The notes: generated by a model not told the origin, from the sequence alone. Counted from the stretch's first letter, positions 15,668 to 22,877 are shown. The stretch is 36,404 nt of DNA from JAJQCI01 sp964388305 (GCA_964388305.1 CAYMAA010000004.1:1-36404); one strand, 5' to 3'. Numbers and translations: made by a program.

Positions 15668-16831
15668 TTACATTTGCACAGCTATTGCGCTTATATCGTC
15701 CGTTTTGTATTTATCCTTTTCGGCATCTGTGTAAAACTTTTTAATTGTACCGTCCAAAATGGCATTGAGCTTTTCCGTTTTATGAGAGCAGCCCATTAAG
15801 TATTCTTTAAGCAGACGCTTAAAAAGGTCATTGTCCTCCTTATAGCTTACATCGCTTAAACCGTCCGTATGCAAAAACAGCAGATCCCCGGCTTCATAAT
15901 TTACGGTGACATCGGTATATTCCACATTTTTAAGCATACCGACGGGTATTCCGTCAAGCTCCAGCTCCTTGCAGTCTGCTCCTCTTGCCTTTACAAGCAC
16001 GGGATAAGCCTGCCCTGAGTTGGAATAGGTAATTGTGTTTTTGTGCGTATCTATAATTGCATAAAATACACAGGCATACATATCGCTGTCCGTATTTTCA
16101 AAAATAGAGTAGAAATCCTCATTCATAATTTTTAAAAGACTGGAAGGACGTATTATATCCCTGCAGACGGAAACAAATATCTGGCTTAGCATAAGGGTAA
16201 GCAGTGAAGAAGAAAGCCCGTGCCCCGAAACATCTCCCAAAATAATGCCGAGCCTATGATTATCCAACCGGTTTACGTTAAAAAAATCTCCTCCCACCGC
16301 AAGGGCGGGAAGATATTTTGCCATTATTTTAAGGTTGTTAAAGCGCATATCAATATCGTGAAAAATTGAACGCTGTACCTTCATTGCCATTTTAAGCTGC
16401 ATTTCCAAATTTTTGTTTGTTGACTCAAGCTCAGCATATCTTTCTCTTAACGAGGCATTAAGCTCCTTTATGCGAAACATGGAGCGAAGCTTTGTAAACA
16501 GCAGCCTGCCCAAAAGCTCTCTTGCCATATAATCATCACAGCCGGCATAAACCGCCTTGCTCTCCTCCGCAGGGTTTTTGCCCTCCACAATCATAAGCAC
16601 CAGCGTGTTTTTAAACTCTTCATCCGCTTTTATTGTTTTGCAAAGATCAAAGCCGCTCATATCCTCAAGCTCCGATGAGATAACAGCAAGATCCGGACAA
16701 ATTCTGGAAAGCTTCAGCATAGCCGCAGCGCCTGTTGAGGCAAAGTAAACGGCATAGTCCTTAACGGAAATGCCCGAAATGGCGGCATAGAGAATTTGAG
16801 GAGTTTCATCCACAATAAGTATTTTATACAT
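15668..16831 (-). CDS. Pseudo-receiver + PP2C/SpoIIE phosphatase (RsbU-like)
   Basis: A 387-residue protein predicted to dephosphorylate the STAS antagonist encoded at 17698-18054. The N-terminal receiver domain (1-120) retains the acidic pocket (Asp8, Glu9), but the phospho-acceptor position is Ser52 and the conserved Lys of the KP motif is Arg104, so normal aspartyl phosphorylation is unlikely. A coiled-coil linker (about 120-150) leads to a SpoIIE-type PP2C domain with GGDFF, GDVSGHG, HTDGL and a terminal DDISA, a complete metal-binding set. Its ATG overlaps the previous stop by 8 nt (ATGTATAA), suggesting translational coupling. What drives the degenerate receiver is unknown. Confidence 0.92.
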   Translation of the reverse strand: MYKILIVDETPQILYAAISGISVKDYAVYFASTGAAAMLKLSRICPDLAVISSELEDMSGFDLCKTIKADEEFKNTLVLMIVEGKNPAEESKAVYAGCDDYMARELLGRLLFTKLRSMFRIKELNASLRERYAELESTNKNLEMQLKMAMKVQRSIFHDIDMRFNNLKIMAKYLPALAVGGDFFNVNRLDNHRLGIILGDVSGHGLSSSLLTLMLSQIFVSVCRDIIRPSSLLKIMNEDFYSIFENTDSDMYACVFYAIIDTHKNTITYSNSGQAYPVLVKARGADCKELELDGIPVGMLKNVEYTDVTVNYEAGDLLFLHTDGLSDVSYKEDNDLFKRLLKEYLMGCSHKTEKLNAILDGTIKKFYTDAEKDKYKTDDISAIAVQM

Positions 16832-17234
16832 TGCAGTTCACCCGTTTTTTAAAAAATATTTTGTTGCCGGGCAGCTTAATATCCATAAAATCCACCAATC
16901 CGCGCACAAGGCTTATTCCCCTGCCATGCTCCTCCGTGGAGGGAGCCTTGCAGCAGGAGGCGTTTAAAAAATCAAACCCCTCTCCCTGGTCGATCACACA
17001 ACCCTTAACGGTGTTTTCTTCCGCCTCAATACAAATTTTAACGGTTTTATGGGGGTCGTTTTTATTGCCGTGGGTTACGGCATTTATAAGAAGCTCGCTT
17101 AAAATAAGCCTTATTTCAAAAAGCTCGTCGCTGCTTATTTCAGGTATGCACTGCGCAACATAAACCTGAGCATTTTTTACAACATCTCTTATTTGTTTAA
17201 TATCGCTTTCAAATACAATATAAAAATTTTTCAT
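16824..17234 (-). CDS. Anti-sigma-type serine kinase (RsbW/SpoIIAB-like HATPase)
   Basis: A 136-residue GHKL ATPase of the HATPase_c_2 anti-sigma group. The N box ELLINAVTHGN, the G1 box DQGEGFD and the G2 box EHGRGISLVRGL are all intact, so ATP binding and kinase activity toward the STAS protein are plausible. In known systems such proteins bind either a sigma factor or the unphosphorylated antagonist. Here no sigma factor is adjacent, so the other partner could be encoded elsewhere or be a non-sigma protein. AAGGTGGTG precedes the ATG. It sits 69 nt after the degenerate paralogue and overlaps the phosphatase gene by 8 nt. Confidence 0.9.
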   Translation of the reverse strand: MKNFYIVFESDIKQIRDVVKNAQVYVAQCIPEISSDELFEIRLILSELLINAVTHGNKNDPHKTVKICIEAEENTVKGCVIDQGEGFDFLNASCCKAPSTEEHGRGISLVRGLVDFMDIKLPGNKIFFKKRVNCNV

Positions 17235-17303
17235 AACAGCACCACCTTATTCGGAAAAGAGTGAAAATGCCTTTTCCTTACTGTTAATTATAAGGAGAGG
17301 ACT

Positions 17304-17705
17304 TTAAAACAGCTCCGCTTCCCTGTGTATTTTTTTCATTGATATTTTAAGATTTTTTTTGTTTTCCATTTTAAAATTGGTTTCGTCCATAAGCGCCTTA
17401 ATCATTAAAATACATATATTTTCTTCGTCGAAGCTTTCTATAGGCTTATCAATATCTATATGTATGGTAAGCGAATTTTCTCCTATAATAAAGCTAACTT
17501 TAAAAAATTCTTCGTCATAGGCGGCAAACTCTTTAATAATAAAAGTACAGCCTTCGGAAACGGCGGCCTTGACATCTTCTATTTCCGCAGAAGAAAACCC
17601 CAGCCTGTTGCTTATTGAAGCCGCAGTGAGCCTTGCCGCGGATATATATGCGCTGTTAAGAGGAATTGAAAGAACAATTTTATCATTTACAAGTCCGTTA
17701 TTCAT
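17304..17705 (-). CDS. Degenerate anti-sigma-like (HATPase fold) protein
   Basis: A 133-residue protein that aligns by shape with SpoIIAB/RsbW: an N-terminal strand, helices with a VSEGCTFIIKEF segment, then strands. The Mg-coordinating Asn of the N box (VSEAxTNAI in the family) is Phe, and the G1 (DxGxG) and G2 (GxGL) glycine boxes are missing. It is therefore probably unable to bind ATP and act as a kinase. The start at 17705 is chosen because GAGGGTGA precedes it and its ATG overlaps the STAS stop by 8 nt (ATGAATAA); a longer frame to 17735 would run further into the STAS gene. It may be a binding-only partner for the STAS protein or the intact kinase. Confidence 0.75.
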   Translation of the reverse strand: MNNGLVNDKIVLSIPLNSAYISAARLTAASISNRLGFSSAEIEDVKAAVSEGCTFIIKEFAAYDEEFFKVSFIIGENSLTIHIDIDKPIESFDEENICILMIKALMDETNFKMENKKNLKISMKKIHREAELF

Positions 17706-18054
17706 CTGCATCACCCTCTGTATCTTTTTCATCATCAGTATTGTCTATAATAAAAACCTTATCTAAATTAGTTATTTTTATTACTTTATATACGTTTGGC
17801 ATAAGTCCCTTCAGGGTAACATCACCGGAATATGCCTTAACCTTTTTAAGCAGCGCCACAAGCGCGGAAAGACCGGTGGAATCTATATATGTAAGCTTTC
17901 GGCAGTCTACCGAAACATTTTGCTCCTTTTCATCAATCATGGATATAAGCTTTGCCTTTACCTCATCGGAATTGTATATGTCAATTTCCCCCTCAAGCGT
18001 CACATTCCATATATTATTAATTTTATCTGAAGTATAAGTAACATTACTGCTCAT
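17698..18054 (-). CDS. STAS-domain anti-sigma factor antagonist (RsbV/SpoIIAA-like)
   Basis: A 118-residue single STAS domain, first gene of the minus operon. The phosphorylation loop reads YIDSTGLSAL, with Ser in the position phosphorylated by RsbW-type kinases, so the switch itself should be functional. A short acidic tail (last about 14 residues) is an addition to the usual domain. AGGAGGG precedes the start. The promoter at 18116-18144 reads leftward and is back to back with the promoter of the structured RNA at 18165-18194. Confidence 0.93.
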   Translation of the reverse strand: MSSNVTYTSDKINNIWNVTLEGEIDIYNSDEVKAKLISMIDEKEQNVSVDCRKLTYIDSTGLSALVALLKKVKAYSGDVTLKGLMPNVYKVIKITNLDKVFIIDNTDDEKDTEGDADE

Positions 18055-18115
18055 AATATCCCTCCTGTCAGGTTATTTTTAATAAGTTAAAAATCCTTAT
18101 TCTTCCGTTTATTTT

Positions 18116-18144
18116 ATTATAGCACAACTAAAAACTTTTGTCAC
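18116..18144 (-). promoter_or_regulatory. Sigma-A promoter of the partner-switching operon
   Basis: On the minus strand: GTGACA (18139-18144), 17-bp spacer, TATAAT (18116-18121). The -10 is about 60 bp upstream of the STAS start. Confidence 0.7.
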
Positions 18145-18164
18145 CTTTTTTCAGTAAAAATTGT

Positions 18165-18194
18165 TTGTAATTATTATATTAACGGTATTATAAT
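18165..18194 (+). promoter_or_regulatory. Sigma-A promoter of the structured RNA
   Basis: TTGTAA (18165-18170), 18-bp spacer, TATAAT (18189-18194). The expected start of transcription falls at about 18200, exactly where the left arm of the closing helix begins. Confidence 0.7.
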
Positions 18195-18197
18195 ATA

Positions 18198-18355
18198 AGA
18201 GTACATACAAAAATCAGGGTAAAGCCAAGCGCAGAGGGAATTTTCGGCGGCAATGAAAACAACCGCAGGCATGGCAGAAAAGCTGTTGCGAGGGGTTGAG
18301 GCGGATATGGGAAAATCAGCGGGTTTGGCAAGGGCATAATTTTCAGATGTACTCT
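18198..18355 (+). ncRNA. Candidate structured RNA of about 155 nt, divergent from the partner-switch operon
   Basis: The region has no credible reading frame but shows nested long-range pairing. A 9-bp perfect closing helix (18198-18206 with 18347-18355, AGAGTACAT/ATGTACTCT) encloses AAAAT/ATTTT (18210-18214 with 18339-18343) and GCCAAGC/GTTTGGC (18224-18230 with 18323-18329). Local hairpins sit inside, such as GCGG/CCGC at 18247-18266 and GGCAG/CTGTT at 18273-18287. A good promoter starts at its 5' end. There is no T-run terminator, so it is either a processed RNA or the 5' leader of the XRE gene whose ribosome site begins 12 nt later. I cannot assign it to a named family; large clostridial RNA families such as raiA or 6S should be tested. 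Confidence 0.6.
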
Positions 18356-18385
18356 AAAACAAACACAGGAGGTGCTTATATTATT

Positions 18386-18595
18386 ATGATGACATTTGGC
18401 GCTAAAATAAAACAGTTAAGGCTTAACTCCAAATATTCCATAACGGAAGCCGCTTTTTTGCTTGGCATAAACAAAGGCTCTCTTTCCCGTTATGAGCACG
18501 ATTTGGTGGAGCCATCTTTAAATATGGCAAAGCGCATAGCCGTATTTTATAATGTAACACTGGATTTTTTGGCGGATATTCAAGATAGGACTTGA
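18386..18595 (+). CDS. Small XRE-family helix-turn-helix regulator
   Basis: A 69-residue protein that is essentially one HTH_3 domain: FGAKIKQLR at the start, the recognition region with ITEAAFLLGINKGSLSRYEHD, then PSLNMAKRIAVFYNVTLDFL. The start is set by AGGAGGTG at 18367-18374; ATG codons at 18386 and 18389 are both possible. A longer frame from 18296 would run through the structured RNA and is rejected. It probably binds DNA as a dimer; the target is unknown. It lies just 3' of the structured RNA and may be translated from the same transcript. Confidence 0.88.
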   Translation: MMTFGAKIKQLRLNSKYSITEAAFLLGINKGSLSRYEHDLVEPSLNMAKRIAVFYNVTLDFLADIQDRT

Positions 18596-18620
18596 AAAAA
18601 CAAAGTGTGTGTGGTATAAT
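18592..18620 (+). promoter_or_regulatory. Sigma-A promoter of the metalloregulator gene
   Basis: TTGAAA (18592-18597), 17-bp spacer, TATAAT (18615-18620). The -35 overlaps the stop codon of the XRE gene, so the metalloregulator has its own promoter. Confidence 0.7.
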
Positions 18621-18669
18621 TAATTAATGTATTTTACAAGAGATTTTTTATGAGGCGGAGGCTGATTAT

Positions 18670-19038
18670 ATGGGGATATACGAATCGGGAGAGGACTATC
18701 TTGAAACAATACTTATTTTAAAAAACAGGCAGGGGTTTGTGCGTTCTATAGATGTGGCAAACGAGCTTGGCTACTCTAAACCCTCGGTGAGCCGTGCTAT
18801 GTCCATTTTAAGGGACAACGGATATTTAACAATAGAGATCGGAGGGAATATTGTATTAACGGAGAAAGGCCGGGAAAAGGCAGGCAGTGTTTATGACAGG
18901 CATACTCATATTACGGATTTTTTTATAAAGGCGCTTGGAGTGAGCCCTGAAATTGCGGAAAAGGACGCCTGCAAAATTGAACACGATATAAGCGATGAAA
19001 CATTTTTAAAGATAAAGAAATATTTGAAAAATATGTAA
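18670..19038 (+). CDS. DtxR/MntR-family metal-dependent transcriptional regulator
   Basis: A 122-residue regulator with an N-terminal winged helix (about 1-65) and a dimerisation/metal domain; the SH3-like third domain of DtxR is absent, as in MntR. Likely ligands are Asp9, Glu12, His78, Cys101, Glu104 and His105. Asp9 and Glu12 match MntR (D8, E11), whereas Cys101 occupies the MntR E99 position and matches DtxR Cys102, giving a hybrid metal site. Such proteins repress iron or manganese uptake genes when metal is bound. No transporter is adjacent, so the regulon lies elsewhere. GGCGGAGG precedes the ATG. Confidence 0.92.
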   Translation: MGIYESGEDYLETILILKNRQGFVRSIDVANELGYSKPSVSRAMSILRDNGYLTIEIGGNIVLTEKGREKAGSVYDRHTHITDFFIKALGVSPEIAEKDACKIEHDISDETFLKIKKYLKNM

Positions 19039-19060
19039 CAAAAATTTTATATATTTGTAT

Positions 19061-19089
19061 TTGTATTATGAGTTGAAATTTGTTATAAT
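19061..19089 (+). promoter_or_regulatory. Sigma-A promoter of the stalk/Ig protein gene
   Basis: TTGTAT (19061-19066), 17-bp spacer, TATAAT (19084-19089). The expected start of transcription is near 19096, giving a leader of about 175 nt that contains the inverted repeat at 19104-19241. Confidence 0.7.
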
Positions 19090-19103
19090 AAACATATAAG
19101 CTA

Positions 19104-19241
19104 TGGAAACACCGAATAATTCAAGAATAAAAATAAATTTAGACGGGAGCCGGCAAAAAATTCAGGCATATAAACTGTGTGAAGCGACCGGAGTTTTTTT
19201 GTAAATTTATTTTTAGTTACATTTAAGTCAGTGTTTTCCCA
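19104..19241 (+). repeat. 138-bp inverted-repeat element forming the 5' leader of the stalk protein gene
   Basis: The left arm (19104-19141) and right arm (19202-19241) are imperfect inverted repeats. Outer segments GGAAACAC and GTGTTTTCC pair with one bulge, and the inner 13 bp (AAAAATAAATTTA at 19129-19141 with 19202-19214) pair perfectly. The central 60 nt are GC-richer, contain two CCGG tetranucleotides that can pair with each other (19160-19163 with 19188-19191), and end in GGAG plus a run of seven T, like a terminator. It could be a MITE that captured the leader or a structured cis-regulatory RNA or attenuator. Confidence 0.6.
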
Positions 19242-19271
19242 AATAAAATTAATTATGAAAGGATGCTGAAT

Positions 19272-21254
19272 ATGAATAAAAAATTAAACAGAATTATGGC
19301 TTTTCTGCTTGCGGCGCTGTTTGTAACCTCCGCTTTTACAATAACCGCCCTTGCGGATGACCCTGTATATGTAACCATAAACGGAGAATACATAACCTTT
19401 CCCGAAGGAGATGCGCAGCCCATTATTTATAACAGCCGCGCCATGGTGCCTATAAGAACCACCGCCGAGGCTTTGGGCCTTACCGTAGAGTGGGACAAGG
19501 CTTCGGAAAAGGCAACCTTTAAAACCTCCGACGGCAGCAGAGTTATTACTCACACAATGCGCAGCAACATTATTTTTGTAAACAATGTAATGTCCTCCTT
19601 CGATACGCCTTCCATAGTAAGGCAGGATCGTATTCTTGTACCTATAAGAATGCTGGCGGAAGCAATGGGAGCCGAGGTCAGCTGGGACAACCCCTCCAGA
19701 ACGGTAGCAATTAAAACCGATGCGGACAAGGCTTCAATCACATCCGCAATTTTTGCGGAAACGGAAATTACCGAAGGCGATGAGGCTGAAATTATTTGTA
19801 TTACAAACGCAAAAACAAGCAAAATAAGGCTTTACGACCAAACCGCCGTAAAGGACGTTAAAGAGGTTACGGATTATACCGATAACGGGGACGGCTCCAG
19901 AACATTCAGAATTACATTTACTCCCGATGCTTCGGGAAGCCGCTCCTACAGTCTGTACCCCAACAACGGTACGGAGGACGGAGAAAGCAAGTCCGTTACA
20001 TTAAAGGTAAACGAAAACACCAAAAAGGACGATGACAGCTCCGATGACGGTCTTTCGGAATATATTGAAAAGGTAACTCTTGAAGAAAAAACCGTTGAAA
20101 AGGGCGACTACGTTGAGTTTACGGTTGTTACGACAGATGAAGTTGAAAGAGTAAGGGTGGAAACAAAAAACGGAAGTAATTATACAACGGTTTCGGAATA
20201 TGCCGAAACAAGCGGAAAACGTAAATTTCAAGGAAAAATCAGAGCGAGCGTTGCAGGCAGCAACAGCCTTTATATTTATGTTTATACAGATAAAATAGGC
20301 AAATATACAACGGACTTCAGAGTTGTAAACTTTAAGGTAACAGGCGATGATGATGACGATGACGCAAGCAAAACGCTTGAAATTTTCGATATTTACCCTG
20401 CAACAAATGTAGTTACCAAAAAAGAAGAGTGCCTGATTTATGTTTATACAACAAAGGATATTGACTATATAGAGGTTTTTGACGAGGATAACGATAAGGT
20501 TGCAAGCACAAACTACCGTTATGAAGAGCTTACATCTAAAAATGTTTGGGCGCTGAGCTGGACTCAAACCTCATCAGGCTCTAAAAAATTTAAGGTTATA
20601 GCTTATGACGAGGACGACGCCTCCACAAGCGAAAGCATCAGAATTGAGTGCGAAACCCAAACAAGCGGCCCTTATGTAATTTCAATCGAGCCTAAGTCGG
20701 ACAATATTGAAACAGGCTCTTCCACAACATTTATTGCAAAATGCTCTACGGATACGGACTATGTTGTAATTAAGGACAGTAACGGCAGAACTCTTTATTC
20801 TACAGAGGGAAGCACAACAACCGCAGGCACAACCTATACCAAATATTCCTGCCGTTTGGATATTACAGAGGTAAATGACTATTACACAATTTACGCTTAT
20901 GATGATGACGGAAACGTATATACAAGAGAGTTTTATGTTTACGGCACAACCTATGAAGAACCGGAAATTTTAGACGTTGACTATGACACAACCATTTATG
21001 AGGGTGACAGTGTAGACGTTGAAGTAATAACAAACACATCCGTTACAAGAGTTTGGATTGAGGATAAAGACGGAGATAACGTAACAAATAAATTAAAAAC
21101 TCCATCTAAATCCTATGATGATGAATTGGTTTGGAGATTTAATTTTGAACCGGATGACAGAGGAACAAACTCCTACACGATTTACGCCTCTAACGAGGAC
21201 ACAGATGCGGATGAAGATTATGACTTTAAAACTATAAGAATTAAAGTACAATAA
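19272..21254 (+). CDS. Secreted stalk-domain (copper amine oxidase N-terminal-like) protein with five Ig-like repeats
   Basis: A 660-residue secreted or surface protein. Residues 1-28 are a signal peptide ending in ALA. Residues 31-149 hold a Cu_amine_oxidN1/stalk domain with the twin motifs AMVPIRTTAEALG and ILVPIRMLAEAMG. Five repeats of about 95 residues follow (about 155-247, 263-357, 367-461, 467-558, 564-659), each with a TVEKGDxVEF-like strand and a basic/aromatic end. They are separated by acidic linkers (Asp runs at 253-259 and 359-364) that may bind calcium. There is no catalytic motif, no LPXTG and no dockerin. AAAGGA supports the start at 19272. The likely role is structural or adhesive at the cell surface; this is inference. 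Confidence 0.85.
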   Translation: MNKKLNRIMAFLLAALFVTSAFTITALADDPVYVTINGEYITFPEGDAQPIIYNSRAMVPIRTTAEALGLTVEWDKASEKATFKTSDGSRVITHTMRSNIIFVNNVMSSFDTPSIVRQDRILVPIRMLAEAMGAEVSWDNPSRTVAIKTDADKASITSAIFAETEITEGDEAEIICITNAKTSKIRLYDQTAVKDVKEVTDYTDNGDGSRTFRITFTPDASGSRSYSLYPNNGTEDGESKSVTLKVNENTKKDDDSSDDGLSEYIEKVTLEEKTVEKGDYVEFTVVTTDEVERVRVETKNGSNYTTVSEYAETSGKRKFQGKIRASVAGSNSLYIYVYTDKIGKYTTDFRVVNFKVTGDDDDDDASKTLEIFDIYPATNVVTKKEECLIYVYTTKDIDYIEVFDEDNDKVASTNYRYEELTSKNVWALSWTQTSSGSKKFKVIAYDEDDASTSESIRIECETQTSGPYVISIEPKSDNIETGSSTTFIAKCSTDTDYVVIKDSNGRTLYSTEGSTTTAGTTYTKYSCRLDITEVNDYYTIYAYDDDGNVYTREFYVYGTTYEEPEILDVDYDTTIYEGDSVDVEVITNTSVTRVWIEDKDGDNVTNKLKTPSKSYDDELVWRFNFEPDDRGTNSYTIYASNEDTDADEDYDFKTIRIKVQ

Positions 21255-21268
21255 ACCGAATTTTTCAG

Positions 21269-21296
21269 CACCCTCAGCATACGGGGGTGCTTTTCA
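21269..21296 (+). terminator. Terminator after the stalk protein gene
   Basis: GCACCC (21269-21274) pairs with GGGTGC (21286-21291) and is followed by TTTT. It lies 14 nt beyond the stop. Confidence 0.75.
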
Positions 21297-21311
21297 TTAC
21301 GGAGGAAAAAA

Positions 21312-22625
21312 ATGAATTGGAAAAAGCTTTTATGTAAAGAAAGAATCAGAAAAAGCAGTGTAAAAACCGATGATTTAAGAAGCGAGTTTGAAAAGGACTA
21401 CCACAGAATTATAGGAAGCGCATCTTTCAGACGGCTGCAGGACAAAACGCAGGTTTTCCCTTTGGATAAAAGCGATTTTGTAAGAACAAGGCTTACCCAC
21501 TCCTTAGAGGTTTCTTCATTTGGCAAAAGCCTTGGACAGGGTGTTGGCGGCATTATAATAAAAAATTCCATTGATAAAGACTTTAAAACGGAGTATACAA
21601 GCCATATTTGCGATATTTTGCAGTCCGCAGGACTTATACACGATATAGGCAATCCCCCTTTCGGGCATTTTGGCGAGCTTGCCATAAGGAGCTGGTTTAA
21701 AAGCAATATGGCGAAAATTATGTATAAGGGCAAGCCCGCAAATAAAATTTTAAACGATACAATGCTTGAGGATTTTTACAGCTTTGAGGGCAATGCACAG
21801 GGACTGAGGGTTGTTACAAAGCTGCACCGTATTGTGGATAAACACGGTATGAACCTTACAAAGGGTTTGCTTTCCGCAATTATTAAATACCCATGCTCTT
21901 CCGTTGAAACAAATAAAAAATTCGGGTATTTTTATGCCGAAAGAGATATTTTTAAGGATTTGAACGAAAGCTGCGGCACAATGGGAAAACGCAACCCTCT
22001 TGTACTGCTTTTGGAGGCCGCCGATGATATTGCCTATAAAACAGCGGATATTGAAGATTCATTTAAAAAGGGAATAATAAATTTTGAAGAGCTTAAAGGA
22101 GAGCTTGGAGAAAGCGGAAAGGATATTCAGGCGCTTTACAACGGCAACGGATATAACACTGTTGTAAAGTATCTTATAGCTGTGCAAAGAAATGCGCTGA
22201 ACGAAGCGATAAACTGCTTTGCGCAAAACTACAGCGCCATTATGAACGGCAGCTTTTGCGGCAGCCTGTTAAATTACGGCAGTTACGGAAAGCTGCTTGA
22301 CGCTTTGGGGGATATTGCCTGCCGCTATGCTTTTAACTCTCGTCCCATTTATCTTTTGGAGCTGGGCGGCAGCAGTATAATAAACTTTTTGCTGAGTAAA
22401 TTTACAGCGGCAGTTACCGACCCCAAAAGCAATGACGGCATTAACAACAGAATTTACTCGCTTATATCCGATAATTATAAAAAATGCTATGAGGAATACA
22501 GTAAAGATAAGACGGAAGAAGAAAAGCTCTATTTAAGGCTTCTGCTTGCGACGGACTACATAAGCGGTATGACAGACAGCTTTGCAAGGCAGCTTTACAG
22601 AGAGCTTTCAGGCACAGGCGTTTGA
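21312..22625 (+). CDS. dgt: dGTP triphosphohydrolase-like HD-domain protein
   Basis: A 437-residue member of the dGTPase/HD superfamily, which removes tripolyphosphate from dNTPs and helps control dNTP pools. The signature RxxDKTQVFPLDKSDFVRTRLTHS lies near the N-terminus (about 41-64). The metal-binding HD pair falls in LIHDIGNPPFGHFGE (His110, Asp111), and a later EAADDIAY supplies the distal Asp. Length agrees with clostridial Dgt-like proteins. GGAGG sits 8 nt upstream. True substrate specificity (dGTP or other dNTPs) cannot be told from sequence. It ends 14 nt from the convergent pspC-type gene. Confidence 0.9.
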   Translation: MNWKKLLCKERIRKSSVKTDDLRSEFEKDYHRIIGSASFRRLQDKTQVFPLDKSDFVRTRLTHSLEVSSFGKSLGQGVGGIIIKNSIDKDFKTEYTSHICDILQSAGLIHDIGNPPFGHFGELAIRSWFKSNMAKIMYKGKPANKILNDTMLEDFYSFEGNAQGLRVVTKLHRIVDKHGMNLTKGLLSAIIKYPCSSVETNKKFGYFYAERDIFKDLNESCGTMGKRNPLVLLLEAADDIAYKTADIEDSFKKGIINFEELKGELGESGKDIQALYNGNGYNTVVKYLIAVQRNALNEAINCFAQNYSAIMNGSFCGSLLNYGSYGKLLDALGDIACRYAFNSRPIYLLELGGSSIINFLLSKFTAAVTDPKSNDGINNRIYSLISDNYKKCYEEYSKDKTEEEKLYLRLLLATDYISGMTDSFARQLYRELSGTGV

Positions 22626-22639
22626 TTTGCGTAATTATT

Positions 22640-22831
22640 TCAATAAACGTCCTGCGCCTCGGGCATAATTAAAGCGGCTATAATGTAGGCAAGTATGCCG
22701 GTACCCCAAACAAATATTACAAATATCCATATAAGCCTTACAATGGTTGGGTCTATATTAAAATATTCCGCAATGCCTCCGCAAACACCGCAAAGCTTTT
22801 TGTCCGTTGCGGACTTCCTTAATTTTTTCAT
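22640..22831 (-). CDS. PspC-domain small membrane protein
   Basis: A 63-residue protein comprising a single PspC domain: KLCGVCGGIAEYFNIDP, then one long hydrophobic segment (about 33-56) with WIF, GTG and YIIAALIMP. PspC proteins sense or respond to envelope stress at the membrane; small stand-alone versions are common in Firmicutes and their targets are mostly unknown. AGAGGTG lies 6 nt upstream of the start. It has a near-consensus promoter on the minus strand. Confidence 0.92.
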   Translation of the reverse strand: MKKLRKSATDKKLCGVCGGIAEYFNIDPTIVRLIWIFVIFVWGTGILAYIIAALIMPEAQDVY

Positions 22832-22877
22832 ATTGTCACCTCTAAAAAAATGCTGTAATATACATTATTGTACTTTA

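Noticed and set aside
18296..18385. N-terminal extension of the XRE regulator beginning at 18296
   Set aside because: It runs through the structured RNA arm, lacks a ribosome site, and the strong AGGAGGTG at 18367-18374 points to the start at 18386.
20001..20567. 188-codon minus-strand open frame within the stalk protein gene
   Set aside because: Opposite-strand frame of a repetitive, confidently assigned gene, with no start signals.
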